Notes under the pieces: generated by a model
The model's input: the letters and a program-made list of their open reading frames with translations, nothing else
Told to the model about the DNA's origin: nothing
Database searches by the model: none
Shown: piece after piece, positions 19,067-28,279 of the stretch
How positions within the stretch are numbered: the first letter of the stretch is position 1
Layout: each line of letters starts with the position of its first letter
Translations under genes and position numbers: made by a program
Origin: Variovorax boronicumulans
Lineage (GTDB): Bacteria > Pseudomonadota > Gammaproteobacteria > Burkholderiales > Burkholderiaceae_C
NCBI RefSeq assembly: GCF_029892485.1
Contig: NZ_JARXVG010000004.1
Span: 465,516-529,515 of the forward strand
Length of the DNA stretch: 64,000 bases
Direction: 5' to 3'

Positions 19067-19390
19067 ATGCTCTATCGTTTCAAGTCCCGGGCCGCTCCTG
19101 ATTTCGTGATGCTCGAAATCCATGCGCGCCAGCTGCTCGACATCGTCGGCAAATCCCCGGCGCCGCAAGGCATCATCACGGTCGAGCAGATTCCCAGCGC
19201 CATTGCCGCGCTGGAGGCCGCATTGGCGCGCGAGGGCAGCAATGCCCACAACAACGACGACTACGCCGTCGAAGGCCACACCAGCGATGCCGAGAAGCAG
19301 CATGTCGGACTGCACCAGCGTGCAGCCCCCCTGCTTCACATGCTCAAGGACTCGCAGGCCGACGGCAAGGACGTGACCTGGAGCACCTGA
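19067..19390 (+). CDS. DUF1840 domain protein
   Basis: Small protein of 107 residues of unknown function. The N-terminus M-L-Y-R-F-K-S-R-A and the ending G-K-D-V-T-W fit the DUF1840 family known from Burkholderiales. No signal peptide or membrane segment is seen. The family start favours ATG 19067 over the in-frame GTG at 19055. It probably shares a transcript with the upstream Cfa-family gene. Confidence 0.8.
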   Translation: MLYRFKSRAAPDFVMLEIHARQLLDIVGKSPAPQGIITVEQIPSAIAALEAALAREGSNAHNNDDYAVEGHTSDAEKQHVGLHQRAAPLLHMLKDSQADGKDVTWST

Positions 19391-19402
19391 AGCAGGTCGT
19401 CA

Positions 19403-20419
19403 TCAGTCCACCTTTGCGCCGGAGTCTTTCACGACCTTCGCCCACTTCACGTGCTCGCTCGCGATGAGCTTCGTGAAGTCGGCCGGCGAATTGCCGCTCG
19501 GGATCGCACCCTGGGCAAGCATCTTCTCCTTGATGGCGGGCGTGCCGAGCGACTTGGCCACTTCCTGCTGAATCCGGTTCACGATCTCCGGCGAGGTGCC
19601 GGCCGGCGCCAACAGCCCGAACCATGAGCTCGCCTCGAAACCCTTGAGCGTTGGCCCGCCCGCTTCTTCCACCGTCGGAAGGTCGGGCAGCGCAGGCGAG
19701 CGCTGCGCGCTGGTCACCGCCAGCGCGGTGAGCTTGCCGCCCTTGATCTGCGCCATCGACGAAGGCAGGTTGTCGAACATCACGTCGGCATTGCCGCCCA
19801 CCATGTCCAGCAGCGCCGGGCCCGAGCCCTTGTACGGGATGTGCGCCATGAAGGTGCCCGTCATGCTCTTGAAGAGCTCGCCCGCCAGGTGGATCGAGGT
19901 GCCGCTGCCGCTCGATGCCATGTTCAGCTTGCCGGGGTTCGCCTTGGCGTACTTGATGAAGTCCTGCACGTTGTGGATGTTCAGCGCCTTGGCCTTCTCT
20001 GCGTTCATTTCCATCACGTTCGGCACCGCTGCCACCAGCGTGATCGGTACGAAGTCCTTGATCGGATCGAAGGGCAGCTTGGGATACAGCGCGCGGTTGA
20101 TGCCGTGCGTGCCCACCGTGCCCATGAGGAGCGTGTAGCCGTCGTTCGGCGCGCGCGCCACGAGCTCGGCGCCGACGTTGCCACCCGCGCCCGCGCGGTT
20201 GTCCACGATGAACTGCTGGCCGAAGGCCTTGGAGAGTTCGGGCGCGACCGCGCGCGCCAGGATGTCGGTAGTGCCGCCGGCCGCGAAGGGCACGACGATG
20301 CGCACAGGCTTGGTCGGCCAAGTGCCCTGGGCCCACGCGGTGGGCGCCATCAGCGCAATGGCAGCCGCGGCGGACGCCGTCAGCGCGGCCCGGCGATTCG
20401 TTTTGAAAGATAAGTTCAT
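19403..20419 (-). CDS. Bug/TctC-type tripartite tricarboxylate transporter substrate-binding protein
   Basis: The 338-residue periplasmic protein has a signal peptide (R-R-A-A-L-T-A-S, hydrophobic core, A-W-A-Q-G cleavage region). The Bug family blocks follow: [26 protein letters not shown] and P-Y-K-G-S-G-P-A. The large open frame upstream reads through the LysR gene and was cut at ATG 20419. No TctA/TctB membrane genes are near, as for most expanded Bug genes in this group, so the ligand is unknown. Confidence 0.9.
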   Translation of the reverse strand: MNLSFKTNRRAALTASAAAAIALMAPTAWAQGTWPTKPVRIVVPFAAGGTTDILARAVAPELSKAFGQQFIVDNRAGAGGNVGAELVARAPNDGYTLLMGTVGTHGINRALYPKLPFDPIKDFVPITLVAAVPNVMEMNAEKAKALNIHNVQDFIKYAKANPGKLNMASSGSGTSIHLAGELFKSMTGTFMAHIPYKGSGPALLDMVGGNADVMFDNLPSSMAQIKGGKLTALAVTSAQRSPALPDLPTVEEAGGPTLKGFEASSWFGLLAPAGTSPEIVNRIQQEVAKSLGTPAIKEKMLAQGAIPSGNSPADFTKLIASEHVKWAKVVKDSGAKVD

Positions 20420-20483
20420 GCGCGTCTTTTTACAGGCGAACCGCACCCGCCGCCGCGAGTGAAAACCCCGGGAATCGCCGCTT

Positions 20484-21410
20484 TCAAGCCACCTGCATCC
20501 GCTCGGCGAACCGCTCGCTGCGAAAGCGCTCCAGCACGAAGTCGATGAACACGCGCGTCTTGGGCGGCAGCAGCTTCTTGCTCGGGTAGTAGAGCCACAC
20601 CACCCCCGCATCGAAATGCCATTCGGGCAGGAGCCGCACCAGCCCGCCGCTGCGCAGGCCGCGCTCGACGAAAGGCATCGGCAGCATCGCCGCGCCCAGC
20701 CCCAGCAGCGCGGCATGCGCGATCGCCTCGGGGTCGTTGAAGATGGCGCGCGGCCGCGGCAGTTCCACCGTGGCCTGCTGGCCGTTGGCATGCTGTAGCG
20801 TCCAGCTGCGCAGGCGCCCGGTGGGCGAAGAGCGGCGCAGCAGCACGTCCAGCTGTGCCAGGTCGGCGGGCTGCACGGGCAGCGCACGCCCCGCCATGTA
20901 GGCCGGCGATGCAACCGCCACCACATGGATGCGCGACAGCTCCCGCGCCACCACGCCTGGCGACAGCTCGATGCCGCCGCCGATGGCCGCATCGAAGCCC
21001 TCGCCGACCAGGTCGACCTGCTGGTTGTCGAAATGCCAGTCGGGAACGATGGCCGGATACCGCGCCAGAAAGTCGCCCATCATCGGCAGCACATGCTCGC
21101 GCCCGAAGGCCTGGCCCATGCTGATCTTCAGCGTGCCGGCGGGCTGGCCGTCGTCCTTGGCCAAGCCTGCCACCGCCTCCTGCAGCGTGGCGAGCGGGCC
21201 GCCGATCTGCGCCAGGAAGCGCTCCCCGCCCTCGGTGAGCGTGAGGCGCCGCGTGCTGCGCTGGAACAGCCGCACGCCCAGCCGGGCCTCCAGCCGCGCG
21301 ACGTTCTTGCTGACCGCCGCCGGCGTGAGCCCGAGGCGCCGCGCGGCCGCCGAGAAACTGCCGCTTTCGGCGCTTTGCACGAAGGATTCGAGGTGATTGA
21401 GCGGTTCCAT
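20484..21410 (-). CDS. LysR family transcriptional regulator
   Basis: The 308-residue regulator has an N-terminal helix-turn-helix: [18 protein letters not shown], then [10 protein letters not shown] near residue 34. The effector domain is typical of the subgroup with [13 protein letters not shown] 21410 gives the usual M-E-P-L-N-H-L-E-S start, rather than 21416. It is divergent from an SDR gene, the usual arrangement for a LysR regulator and its target. Confidence 0.92.
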   Translation of the reverse strand: MEPLNHLESFVQSAESGSFSAAARRLGLTPAAVSKNVARLEARLGVRLFQRSTRRLTLTEGGERFLAQIGGPLATLQEAVAGLAKDDGQPAGTLKISMGQAFGREHVLPMMGDFLARYPAIVPDWHFDNQQVDLVGEGFDAAIGGGIELSPGVVARELSRIHVVAVASPAYMAGRALPVQPADLAQLDVLLRRSSPTGRLRSWTLQHANGQQATVELPRPRAIFNDPEAIAHAALLGLGAAMLPMPFVERGLRSGGLVRLLPEWHFDAGVVWLYYPSKKLLPPKTRVFIDFVLERFRSERFAERMQVA

Positions 21411-21431
21411 GCGCACATTTTCGATCTCATC

Positions 21432-21448
21432 TTCAACTTCGGGTTGAA
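21432..21448. promoter_or_regulatory. Candidate LysR operator
   Basis: The inverted repeat TTCAAC-ttcgg-GTTGAA lies between the divergent lysR-type and SDR genes. It has the T-N11-A geometry common for LysR-type binding sites. This is a prediction from symmetry. Confidence 0.45.
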
Positions 21449-21532
21449 TTTGATTGGGCCTATTGATGGCTACCGGACAAGGAGTGGAATCCCGACACTG
21501 AAGTCATTCCTCCACTCGACAACGGAAAAATC

Positions 21533-22294
21533 ATGGCTTTCACCACTTCTTCTTCCCCCGTCCTGGCCGGCAAGGTCGCCTTCGTCACCGGCGGTTCGCG
21601 CGGCATCGGCGCGGCCATCGTGCGCCGCCTGGTGCGCGATGGCGCCGCCGTCGCCTTCAGCTACAGCAGCGCGGCAGCTCCGGCCGACGAACTGGTGCGC
21701 AGCATTCAGTCCGAAGGCGGCCGCGCGCTCGCGCTGAAGATCGACAGCGCCGACGCAGCCGCCCTCACCGCCGGCATCGACGAAGCGGCCCGCACGCTCG
21801 GCAAGATCGACATCCTGGTGAACAACGCCGGCGTGTTCCTCGGCGGTGCCCTGGACGACTTCTCGCTCGAAGACTTCGACAAGACGCTCAATGTCAACGT
21901 GCGCGCCGTGTTCGTCGCGGCCAAGGCCGCCTCGCGCCACATGGGCGAGGGCGGCCGCATCATCAACATCGGCAGCACCAACGCCGAGCGCATGCCCTGG
22001 CCCGGCGGTGCGGCCTACGCCATGAGCAAGTCGGCATTGAAGGGCCTGGTGCAAGGCCTTTCACGCGACCTCGGCCCGCGCGGCATCACCGTCAACAACG
22101 TGCAGCCCGGCCCGGTCAACACCGACATGAACCCGGTCGACGGCCCGAACGCCGCTGCGATGCACGGCCTGATGGCGCTGCCCCGCCACGGCCATCCTGA
22201 CGAAATCGCGAGCATGGTCGCGTACCTGGCCAGCCCCGAAGCGGCCTTCGTGACCGGTGCGAGCCTGAACATCGACGGCGGCTTCGCCGCCTGA
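21533..22294 (+). CDS. SDR family oxidoreductase
   Basis: This classical short-chain dehydrogenase/reductase has 253 residues. The cofactor motif T-G-G-S-R-G-I-G lies near residue 19 and N-N-A-G near residue 97. The catalytic residues include the S of N-I-G-S-T and the Y-x-x-x-K of Y-A-M-S-K-S-A near residue 161. The Y-S-S-A-A-A stretch after strand 2 suggests NADP preference, as in FabG-like enzymes. Its substrate is unknown. It is probably controlled by the divergent LysR protein. Confidence 0.92.
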   Translation: MAFTTSSSPVLAGKVAFVTGGSRGIGAAIVRRLVRDGAAVAFSYSSAAAPADELVRSIQSEGGRALALKIDSADAAALTAGIDEAARTLGKIDILVNNAGVFLGGALDDFSLEDFDKTLNVNVRAVFVAAKAASRHMGEGGRIINIGSTNAERMPWPGGAAYAMSKSALKGLVQGLSRDLGPRGITVNNVQPGPVNTDMNPVDGPNAAAMHGLMALPRHGHPDEIASMVAYLASPEAAFVTGASLNIDGGFAA

Positions 22295-22324
22295 AAGCAG
22301 GCCCGCAAGCTCAGCCCCGCGGGC

Positions 22325-23290
22325 TCAGCCCAGCAGCTTCCTCGCGGCGGCCACGACGGCCTCCACGCCGATGCGCGACTGCGCCTCCAGCACCGGCGAA
22401 TAGCCGACTGGAATGCGCGGCGCGCCGAGCCTCGCGATGCGGCAACCCGTCGCTTCCGCGGTGCAGGCCGCGATCTCCGCGCCGAAGCCCGCGGCCTGCA
22501 CCGCCTCGTGCACCACCAGCAATCGCCCGGTGCGCGCGCATGAGGAGAGCACCGTCTCGCGATCCCACGGCCACAGCGTGCGCAGGTCTATCAGGTCCAC
22601 CGCGATGCCTTCGGCCGCGAGCGCGTTGCACGCCGCGGTACACGCCTGCATCTGCCGGCTCCAGCTCACGAGCGTGAGCGCATTGCCTTCGCGCACGCGC
22701 GCCGCCTTGCCGAGCGGCACCGCGATGTCTTCATCGACCTCACCGCGCAGCCCCCACAGCGTCTTGTGCTCGATGTAGACCACCGGGTCGCCGCATTGCA
22801 GCGCGGCGCGCAGCAGGCCGTAGTTGTCCTGCGGCGTCGACGGGCTCACCACCACCACGCCCGGCAGGTGCGCGAACCAGGCTTCGAGCGACTGCGAATG
22901 CTGCGCGGCCGAGGCGTCCCAGATGCCGCCCGGCATGCGCGCCACCAGCGGCACGCGGCCCTGGCCGCCGAACATGAAGCGGTTCTTGGCGGCCTGGTTC
23001 ACCAGCTCGTCCATGCCGCAGAGCGCGAAGTCCACCACGCGCATCTCGACCACGGGGCGCAGCCCTGCGAGCGCCATGCCCACGCCCGCGCCCATGATCG
23101 CGGCCTCGCTGATCGGCGTGTCGATCACGCGCTCTTCACCGAAGGTCTGCTGCAGTCCCTTGTACTGGCCGAAGATGCCGCCGCGGCCCACGTCTTCGCC
23201 GAGCACGACCACGCGCGCATCGGCTTCCATCTCGCGCTGCACGGCGAGCACGGCGGCTTCGGCGTAACTCAGTTCCTTGCTCAATGCCAT
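22325..23290 (-). CDS. 2-oxo acid dehydrogenase E1 component, beta subunit
   Basis: The 321-residue protein is the transketolase-like beta half of a heterotetrameric thiamine-diphosphate E1 (pyruvate/acetoin/branched-chain type). Recognisable blocks are V-L-G-E-D-V-G-R-G-G-I-F-G near residue 30, D-T-P-I-S-E-A-A-I-M-G and the C-terminal I-P-V-G-Y-S-P-V-L-E. It overlaps the alpha gene by 10 bases. No E2 or E3 gene is adjacent, so the partner is encoded elsewhere or differs. Confidence 0.9.
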   Translation of the reverse strand: MALSKELSYAEAAVLAVQREMEADARVVVLGEDVGRGGIFGQYKGLQQTFGEERVIDTPISEAAIMGAGVGMALAGLRPVVEMRVVDFALCGMDELVNQAAKNRFMFGGQGRVPLVARMPGGIWDASAAQHSQSLEAWFAHLPGVVVVSPSTPQDNYGLLRAALQCGDPVVYIEHKTLWGLRGEVDEDIAVPLGKAARVREGNALTLVSWSRQMQACTAACNALAAEGIAVDLIDLRTLWPWDRETVLSSCARTGRLLVVHEAVQAAGFGAEIAACTAEATGCRIARLGAPRIPVGYSPVLEAQSRIGVEAVVAAARKLLG

Positions 23291-24303
23291 TGGCCTGCTC
23301 CGATGGTCTGCACGTCGGTGAATGCGGCGCCGGCATCGGGCCAGGGCGCCGCGTCGGCAACTGCCAATGCGGTGTCGACTTCGTCGCGCGCCGCGTTCTC
23401 GATGGCATCGAGCGTGGCCGCGGTCACACCGATGGAGAGCAGGTGGCCGCGCGTGCGCGCGATCGGGTCGGTCTCCAGCGCCGCGGCCAGTTCGGCCGGG
23501 TCGCGGTACGCCGCGAGATCGACCGACACATGCCCCTTCACGCGATACGTCAGCGCATGCAGCAGGCGCGGTCCGGCGCCGCCGCGCACTTCCTTCACGA
23601 GGCGCGCGGCGGCCTCGTGCACCGCGAACACGTCGTTGCCGTCAACCTGCGTGGCCGCGATGTCCGTCGACATGGCGCGCGCCGATGCGCCCTCGCCCGC
23701 CGTCATCGGCCCGCTCGCCGTGGTGGCGCTCCAGCGGTTGTCTTCGCAGACGAAGAGCACCGGCAGTTCGTACACGCGCGCCCAGTTCAGTGCTTCGAGA
23801 AAGGGCCCGCGGTTGATCGCGCCATCACCGAAGAAGCAAACCGTGATGTCGTCACTTTTCTTGAGCAGCTTCTGCGCATGCGCCGCGCCTACTGCAATCG
23901 GCAGCCCTGCCGCCACCACGCCGTTGGCACCCAGCATGCCGACCGAGAAATCGGCGATGTGCATCGAGCCGCCCTTGCCGCCGTTGAAGCCCGTGGCCTT
24001 GCCGAACAGCTCGCACATCATGCGGGTGAGGTCCGCGCCCTTGGCCAGCGTGTGGCCGTGGCCGCGATGGGTGGAGGTGAGGTAGTCGCTGGTGCGCAGG
24101 TGCGCGCACACGCCGGCGGGCACGGCTTCCTGCCCGGTCGACAGGTGCAGCGGGCCGCGCACTTTGGCGGCGCCGCCGGCCTGCTGGCCATAGGCGCTCA
24201 CGCCGCCCTGGCTCGCCGTTTCGGCGGCGTTCTCGAAGGCGCGGATGCGCACCATCGTCCGGTACAGCGCCTCGCCGGCGCCGGGGGGAATGCTCGGGTC
24301 CAT
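23281..24303 (-). CDS. 2-oxo acid dehydrogenase E1 component, alpha subunit
   Basis: The 340-residue protein carries the thiamine-diphosphate motif G-D-G-A-I-N-R-G-P-F-L-E-A-L-N near residue 162 and the later C-E-D-N. It also has the E1-alpha blocks H-L-S-T-G-Q-E-A and H-R-G-H-G-H. ATG 24303 is preceded by a GGAGA site; an upstream in-frame GTG at 24333 is less likely. The substrate (pyruvate, acetoin or a branched 2-oxo acid) cannot be told from sequence alone. It shares its upstream region with the divergent CHAP gene. Confidence 0.9.
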   Translation of the reverse strand: MDPSIPPGAGEALYRTMVRIRAFENAAETASQGGVSAYGQQAGGAAKVRGPLHLSTGQEAVPAGVCAHLRTSDYLTSTHRGHGHTLAKGADLTRMMCELFGKATGFNGGKGGSMHIADFSVGMLGANGVVAAGLPIAVGAAHAQKLLKKSDDITVCFFGDGAINRGPFLEALNWARVYELPVLFVCEDNRWSATTASGPMTAGEGASARAMSTDIAATQVDGNDVFAVHEAAARLVKEVRGGAGPRLLHALTYRVKGHVSVDLAAYRDPAELAAALETDPIARTRGHLLSIGVTAATLDAIENAARDEVDTALAVADAAPWPDAGAAFTDVQTIGAGQWH

Positions 24304-24411
24304 CGGTTGTCTCCAGTGCTCTTTTTTGTGCACGCGATCATGCCCGAGGACCGGCGGCGAGGCAGTCCATGGGACGATACCCGCTGCCGCGGGGCGCTAA
24401 CCTCGGGCCCC

Positions 24412-25035
24412 ATGATTCGCCTGCGCACTCTTGTTCTTTCCCTCGCCGGGGCCGCCGTGCTGGCCGTTGCCGGTTACCGCGTCGCGACCTACACCAACCT
24501 CAACCCCGGCCAGGAGGTGGGCGCGGTGGTCGACGAGTTCAACGGCGTGAAGGTCTACTACAACGGCGGCGTCAACAACTCCGAAGGCCGCAACCTCTCG
24601 CGCGACGGCTACAACCTGGGCATCAAGTACCAGTGCGTGGAGTTCGTCAAACGCTACTACTTCGAGCGCTTTGGCCACCGCATGCCGGACGCCTTCGGCA
24701 ACGCCAGGGACTTCTTCGACGCCGACACGGCGCAGGGCGCGCTGAATCCGAAGCGGGCGCTCGTGCAGTACCGCAACGCCGGATCGGAGAAGCCGCAGGT
24801 GGACGACCTCATCGTGTTTCCGCCCACGCTCTTCAACCCGTACGGCCACGTCGCCATCGTGGCCGGAGTGAACGAGCGCGAACTCGAGATCGTCCAGCAG
24901 AACCCCGGCCCGTTCTCGGGCAGCCGGGCCCGCTTTGCGCTGGAGAGCATCGATGGCCGCTGGACGGTGGCGGGCCGCGCACTGGGCTGGCTCCGGGTGG
25001 CCACCGCCCCGCCATCGACGCCTGCTCCGCACTGA
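24412..25035 (+). CDS. CHAP-domain amidase, membrane-anchored or secreted
   Basis: The 207-residue protein starts with a hydrophobic segment (residues 5-23, L-V-L-S-L-A-G-A-A-V-L-A-V-A), either a signal peptide or an anchor. The CHAP domain has the catalytic cysteine in Y-Q-C-V-E-F-V-K-R-Y-Y near residue 72 and the histidine in Y-G-H-V-A-I-V-A-G near residue 146. Y-Q-C-V-E-F resembles the amidase half of glutathionylspermidine synthetase/amidase, but a cell-wall amidase role fits the export signal. ATG 24412 follows a region with little ribosome-binding signal. The gene stands alone. Confidence 0.82.
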   Translation: MIRLRTLVLSLAGAAVLAVAGYRVATYTNLNPGQEVGAVVDEFNGVKVYYNGGVNNSEGRNLSRDGYNLGIKYQCVEFVKRYYFERFGHRMPDAFGNARDFFDADTAQGALNPKRALVQYRNAGSEKPQVDDLIVFPPTLFNPYGHVAIVAGVNERELEIVQQNPGPFSGSRARFALESIDGRWTVAGRALGWLRVATAPPSTPAPH

Positions 25036-25094
25036 TTCGCTGCATTCCGGCGCTCGGGGAATTCCCCGATGCCAATCCTCTGTGCCAGATGGGA

Positions 25095-25121
25095 TAGTTA
25101 GTTCGCCTTTCAAACTAACTA
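25095..25121 (+). promoter_or_regulatory. XylR (ROK)-type operator upstream of xylF
   Basis: Perfect 9-bp arms TAGTTAGTT and AACTAACTA with a 9-base spacer lie 27 bases before the xylF start. The half-site resembles the TTAGTT core of XylR operators known from Bacillus. The ROK regulator at the end of this operon is the likely ligand. The element is AT-rich against GC-rich surroundings. Confidence 0.75.
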
Positions 25122-25148
25122 ATTTCTTACACGGCAGGAGAGACACCG

Positions 25149-26171
25149 ATGCAACTCAAACACACACTGGCCGCCATGGCCTTCGGCCTGACCGCCGTGA
25201 GCGCTCTGGCCCAGACCGTGGTCGGCGTGAGCTGGTCGAACTTCCAGGAAGAACGCTGGAAGACCGACGAAGCCGCCATCAAGGCGCAACTCGAAAAGCT
25301 GGGCGCCAAGTACATCAGCGCCGACGCGGGCGGTTCGCCCGAGAAGCAGCTGGGCGACATCGAGGGCCTGATGTCCAAGGGCGCCAAGGCGCTCATCGTG
25401 CTTGCGATGGACAAGGACGCGATCCTGCCGGCCGTCACCAAGGCCACGCGCCAGAAGGTGCCCGTCGTCGCCTACGACCGCCTGATCGAGGCGCCCGGCG
25501 TCTTCTACATCACCTTCGACAACGTCGAGGTCGGCCGCATGGAGGCACGCGAGGTGCTCAAGGTCAAGCCCAAGGGCAACTACGTGATCATCAAGGGCTC
25601 GCCGAGCGACCCGAATGCCGACTTCCTGCGCGCGGGCCAGCAGGAAGTGCTGGAGGCCTCCATCAAGAAGGGCGACATCAAGATCGTCGGCGACGAATAC
25701 ACCGAAGGCTGGAAGCCCGAGGTCGCGCAGAAGAACATGGAGCAGATCCTCACCAAGAACGCCAACAAGGTCGACGCGGTGGTGGCTGCCAACGACGGCA
25801 CCGCCGGCGGCGCGGTCGCTGCGCTCACGGCCAAGGGCCTGCGCGGCGTGCCGGTGTCGGGCCAGGACGCCGACTTCGCCGCGCTCAACCGCGTGGCGCT
25901 CGGCACGCAGACCGCCACCATCTGGAAGGACTCGCGCGAACTCGGCCGCGAAGCCGCCAGCGCCGCCGTCGCACTCGCGGGCGGCAAGCCGGTCGACAAG
26001 GCCGCACCGTGGGCCGGCGGCGCCAAGAAGATCTCGCTCTCCTCGCGCCTGCTCACGCCGGTGCCGATCACGCGCGACAACCTCGACGTGATCGTCAAGG
26101 CCGGCTGGATCAAGAAGGACGAGCTCTGCAAGGGCGTCCAGGCCGCCAGCGCGCCCGCGGCCTGCAAGTAA
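25149..26171 (+). CDS. xylF: D-xylose-type ABC transporter, periplasmic binding protein
   Basis: The 340-residue protein has a signal peptide (M-Q-L-K-H-T-L, hydrophobic core, A-L-A-Q cleavage region). It has the periplasmic-binding-protein type I fold with XylF hallmarks: [13 protein letters not shown] near residue 114, [10 protein letters not shown] and V-S-G-Q-D-A-D. It delivers a pentose to XylH/XylG. A GGCAGGAGAGACACC site precedes the ATG. The XylR-type operator lies just upstream. Confidence 0.9.
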   Translation: MQLKHTLAAMAFGLTAVSALAQTVVGVSWSNFQEERWKTDEAAIKAQLEKLGAKYISADAGGSPEKQLGDIEGLMSKGAKALIVLAMDKDAILPAVTKATRQKVPVVAYDRLIEAPGVFYITFDNVEVGRMEAREVLKVKPKGNYVIIKGSPSDPNADFLRAGQQEVLEASIKKGDIKIVGDEYTEGWKPEVAQKNMEQILTKNANKVDAVVAANDGTAGGAVAALTAKGLRGVPVSGQDADFAALNRVALGTQTATIWKDSRELGREAASAAVALAGGKPVDKAAPWAGGAKKISLSSRLLTPVPITRDNLDVIVKAGWIKKDELCKGVQAASAPAACK

Positions 26172-26276
26172 GCAAGCCAGCCGACAGTCGTCCATCCGCG
26201 CGATGCTGCGCCAGGCCGGCCTTTGCAGGCCCGGCCGGGGCGCGGTCGCGCACCCGCTTCGAGGGGTATCCAGAAA

Positions 26277-27467
26277 ATGAGCAACCAAACTCCGGGATGG
26301 TGGCGCCGCACGGGCGTCGACCTGCGCCTGATCCTGATGTGCGTGCTGCTGGTCGCCATGGCGGTGGCCTTCAGCATCATGTCGGGCGGCGTGTTTCTCT
26401 CGCCCGAGAATCTCTACAACGTCGCGCAGCAGACCGCCGTGGTGGGCATCGTCTCCACCGTGATGGTGCTGATCATCGTGGCGCGCCACATCGATCTTTC
26501 GGTCGGCTCGGTGATGGGCTTCGTGGGCGTGCTCATCGCGTACCTGCAATACACCTCGGGCTGGTCGTGGCCCACGGCCTGCCTCGCTGGCCTGGCGGTG
26601 GCGCTGCTGGTGTCGATCTACCAGGGGTGGCTCACCGCGGTGCTCGGCGTGCCCTCGTTCGTGGTCACGCTCGGCGGCCTGATGTCGTTCCGCGGCGCGG
26701 CCTTTCTCGTGGCCGACGGCAAGACGCAGCCGGTGAACGACGAATTCTTCCAGCGCCTGGGCGGCGGCTACGACGGCGGCGTCGGCACCACCGCGAGCTG
26801 GGTGATCGCGGCGCTGGTGGCGATCGTGCTCTTCGGGCGCATGGTGCAGAAGCGCCGCGCGCGCCAGCGCTACGAGATGCCCACCGAGCCGCTCTGGCTC
26901 GACGTGCTCATCACGGCCGTGCCCGTGGCGGTGGTGTTCGGTTTCGCGGCGGTCATGAACAACTACCAGATCTCCTCCAAGTCGGAGCCGCAGGGCATTC
27001 CGATCCCGGTGCTGATCTGGGCGGTGGTGGCGATCGTGCTGTCGTTCATCGTGCACCGCACCCGCTTCGGGCGCTATGTGTTCGCGATGGGCGGAAACCC
27101 CGATGCGGCGGCGCTCGTGGGCATTCCGGTCAAGCGCGTGACGCTGATGCTGTTCGCGCTGCTCGCGGTGCTGGTCACCATCGCGGCCATCGTGTCGATC
27201 GCGCGGCTCAACGCGGGCACCAATTCGCTGGGCACCGGCATGGAGCTCTACGTGATCGCGGCGGCCGTCATCGGCGGCACCGCACTCGCAGGCGGCAGCG
27301 GCTCGATCTTCGGCTCGGTGCTGGGCGCGCTCATCATGCAGTCGCTCGACAGCGGCATGCTGCTGCTCGATGTGCCCATCGGCAAGCGCATGGTCATCAT
27401 CGGCCAGGTGCTGATCGTGGCGGTGGTGTTCGACGTGCTCTACCGCCGCAAGTTCGGAGAGAACTGA
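26277..27467 (+). CDS. xylH: Sugar ABC transporter permease, XylH type
   Basis: The 396-residue inner-membrane permease has about ten hydrophobic segments. Visible family blocks are [12 protein letters not shown] near residue 67 and the C-terminal [14 protein letters not shown] region. A long loop near residues 150-165 is typical of XylH rather than RbsC. ATG 26277 was chosen because the 18 in-frame residues upstream are basic linker-like sequence. It ends one base before xylG. Confidence 0.9.
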   Translation: MSNQTPGWWRRTGVDLRLILMCVLLVAMAVAFSIMSGGVFLSPENLYNVAQQTAVVGIVSTVMVLIIVARHIDLSVGSVMGFVGVLIAYLQYTSGWSWPTACLAGLAVALLVSIYQGWLTAVLGVPSFVVTLGGLMSFRGAAFLVADGKTQPVNDEFFQRLGGGYDGGVGTTASWVIAALVAIVLFGRMVQKRRARQRYEMPTEPLWLDVLITAVPVAVVFGFAAVMNNYQISSKSEPQGIPIPVLIWAVVAIVLSFIVHRTRFGRYVFAMGGNPDAAALVGIPVKRVTLMLFALLAVLVTIAAIVSIARLNAGTNSLGTGMELYVIAAAVIGGTALAGGSGSIFGSVLGALIMQSLDSGMLLLDVPIGKRMVIIGQVLIVAVVFDVLYRRKFGEN

Positions 27468-27468
27468 G

Positions 27469-28266
27469 ATGACCATCGACACCTCCAAACCCCTTGTCGA
27501 ACTGAAGGAAATCCGCAAGTCCTTCGGCGGCGTGAAAGCGGTCGATGGCGTGAGCGTCAACCTCTACCCCGGCGAAGTGGTCGCGCTGCTCGGCCACAAC
27601 GGCGCGGGCAAGTCCACGCTCATGAAGATGCTCGCGGGCGCCTACCCCATCGATTCGGGCGACACGCTGATCGCGGGCGAGAAGGTCAACATCCGCACGC
27701 CCGCCGAAGCGCAGGCGCAGGGCATCGAGACCATCTACCAGACGCTCGCGCTCGCCGATAACCTCGACTCGGTGTCCAACCTCTTCCTTGGTCGCGAGAA
27801 GATGACGCGCTGGAACACGCTGGACGACCACTTCATGGAAGTGCAGGCGCGCAAGGTGTTCCACCGCCTCAACAAGAACTTCACCAACATCCGCGTGCCG
27901 GTGCGCCGTCTCTCGGGCGGCCAGCGGCAGGTGGTGGCGATCTCGCGTGCGCTGTATTTCAACGCGCGCATCCTCATCATGGACGAGCCCTGCGCCGCGC
28001 TCGGTCCCGAAGAAACCGCGATGGTCGGCGGCCTCGTGAAGCAGCTCAAGGCCGATGGCGTGGGCATCTTCCTGATCACGCACGACATGCCCGACGTGTT
28101 CTCGCTGAGCGACCGTGTCGCGGTGATGAAGAACGGCAAGCTCGTGGGCACCTACCGCACCGAAGACGTGACCGAAGACGAAGTGCTCGGGATGATCATC
28201 GCGGGCAAGCGCCCCGAAGGCAAAGCGCAGGCGCATCACGCCGCGACCGCCGCAGTGGCCGCCTGA
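27469..28266 (+). CDS. xylG: Sugar ABC transporter ATP-binding protein, single-domain XylG/FrcA type
   Basis: The 265-residue ATPase has Walker [10 protein letters not shown] (residues 42-50), signature L-S-G-G-Q-R-Q and Walker B I-L-I-M-D-E-P. The H-loop is in I-T-H-D-M. Classical XylG is about 500 residues with two ATPase domains; this one has a single domain, as in the FrcA-type fructose system, so it must act as a homodimer. The C-terminus ends in an alanine/histidine-rich tail. Substrate is inferred from xylF/xylH and the operator. Confidence 0.85.
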   Translation: MTIDTSKPLVELKEIRKSFGGVKAVDGVSVNLYPGEVVALLGHNGAGKSTLMKMLAGAYPIDSGDTLIAGEKVNIRTPAEAQAQGIETIYQTLALADNLDSVSNLFLGREKMTRWNTLDDHFMEVQARKVFHRLNKNFTNIRVPVRRLSGGQRQVVAISRALYFNARILIMDEPCAALGPEETAMVGGLVKQLKADGVGIFLITHDMPDVFSLSDRVAVMKNGKLVGTYRTEDVTEDEVLGMIIAGKRPEGKAQAHHAATAAVAA

Positions 28267-28279
28267 CGCTGCGCGCCAC

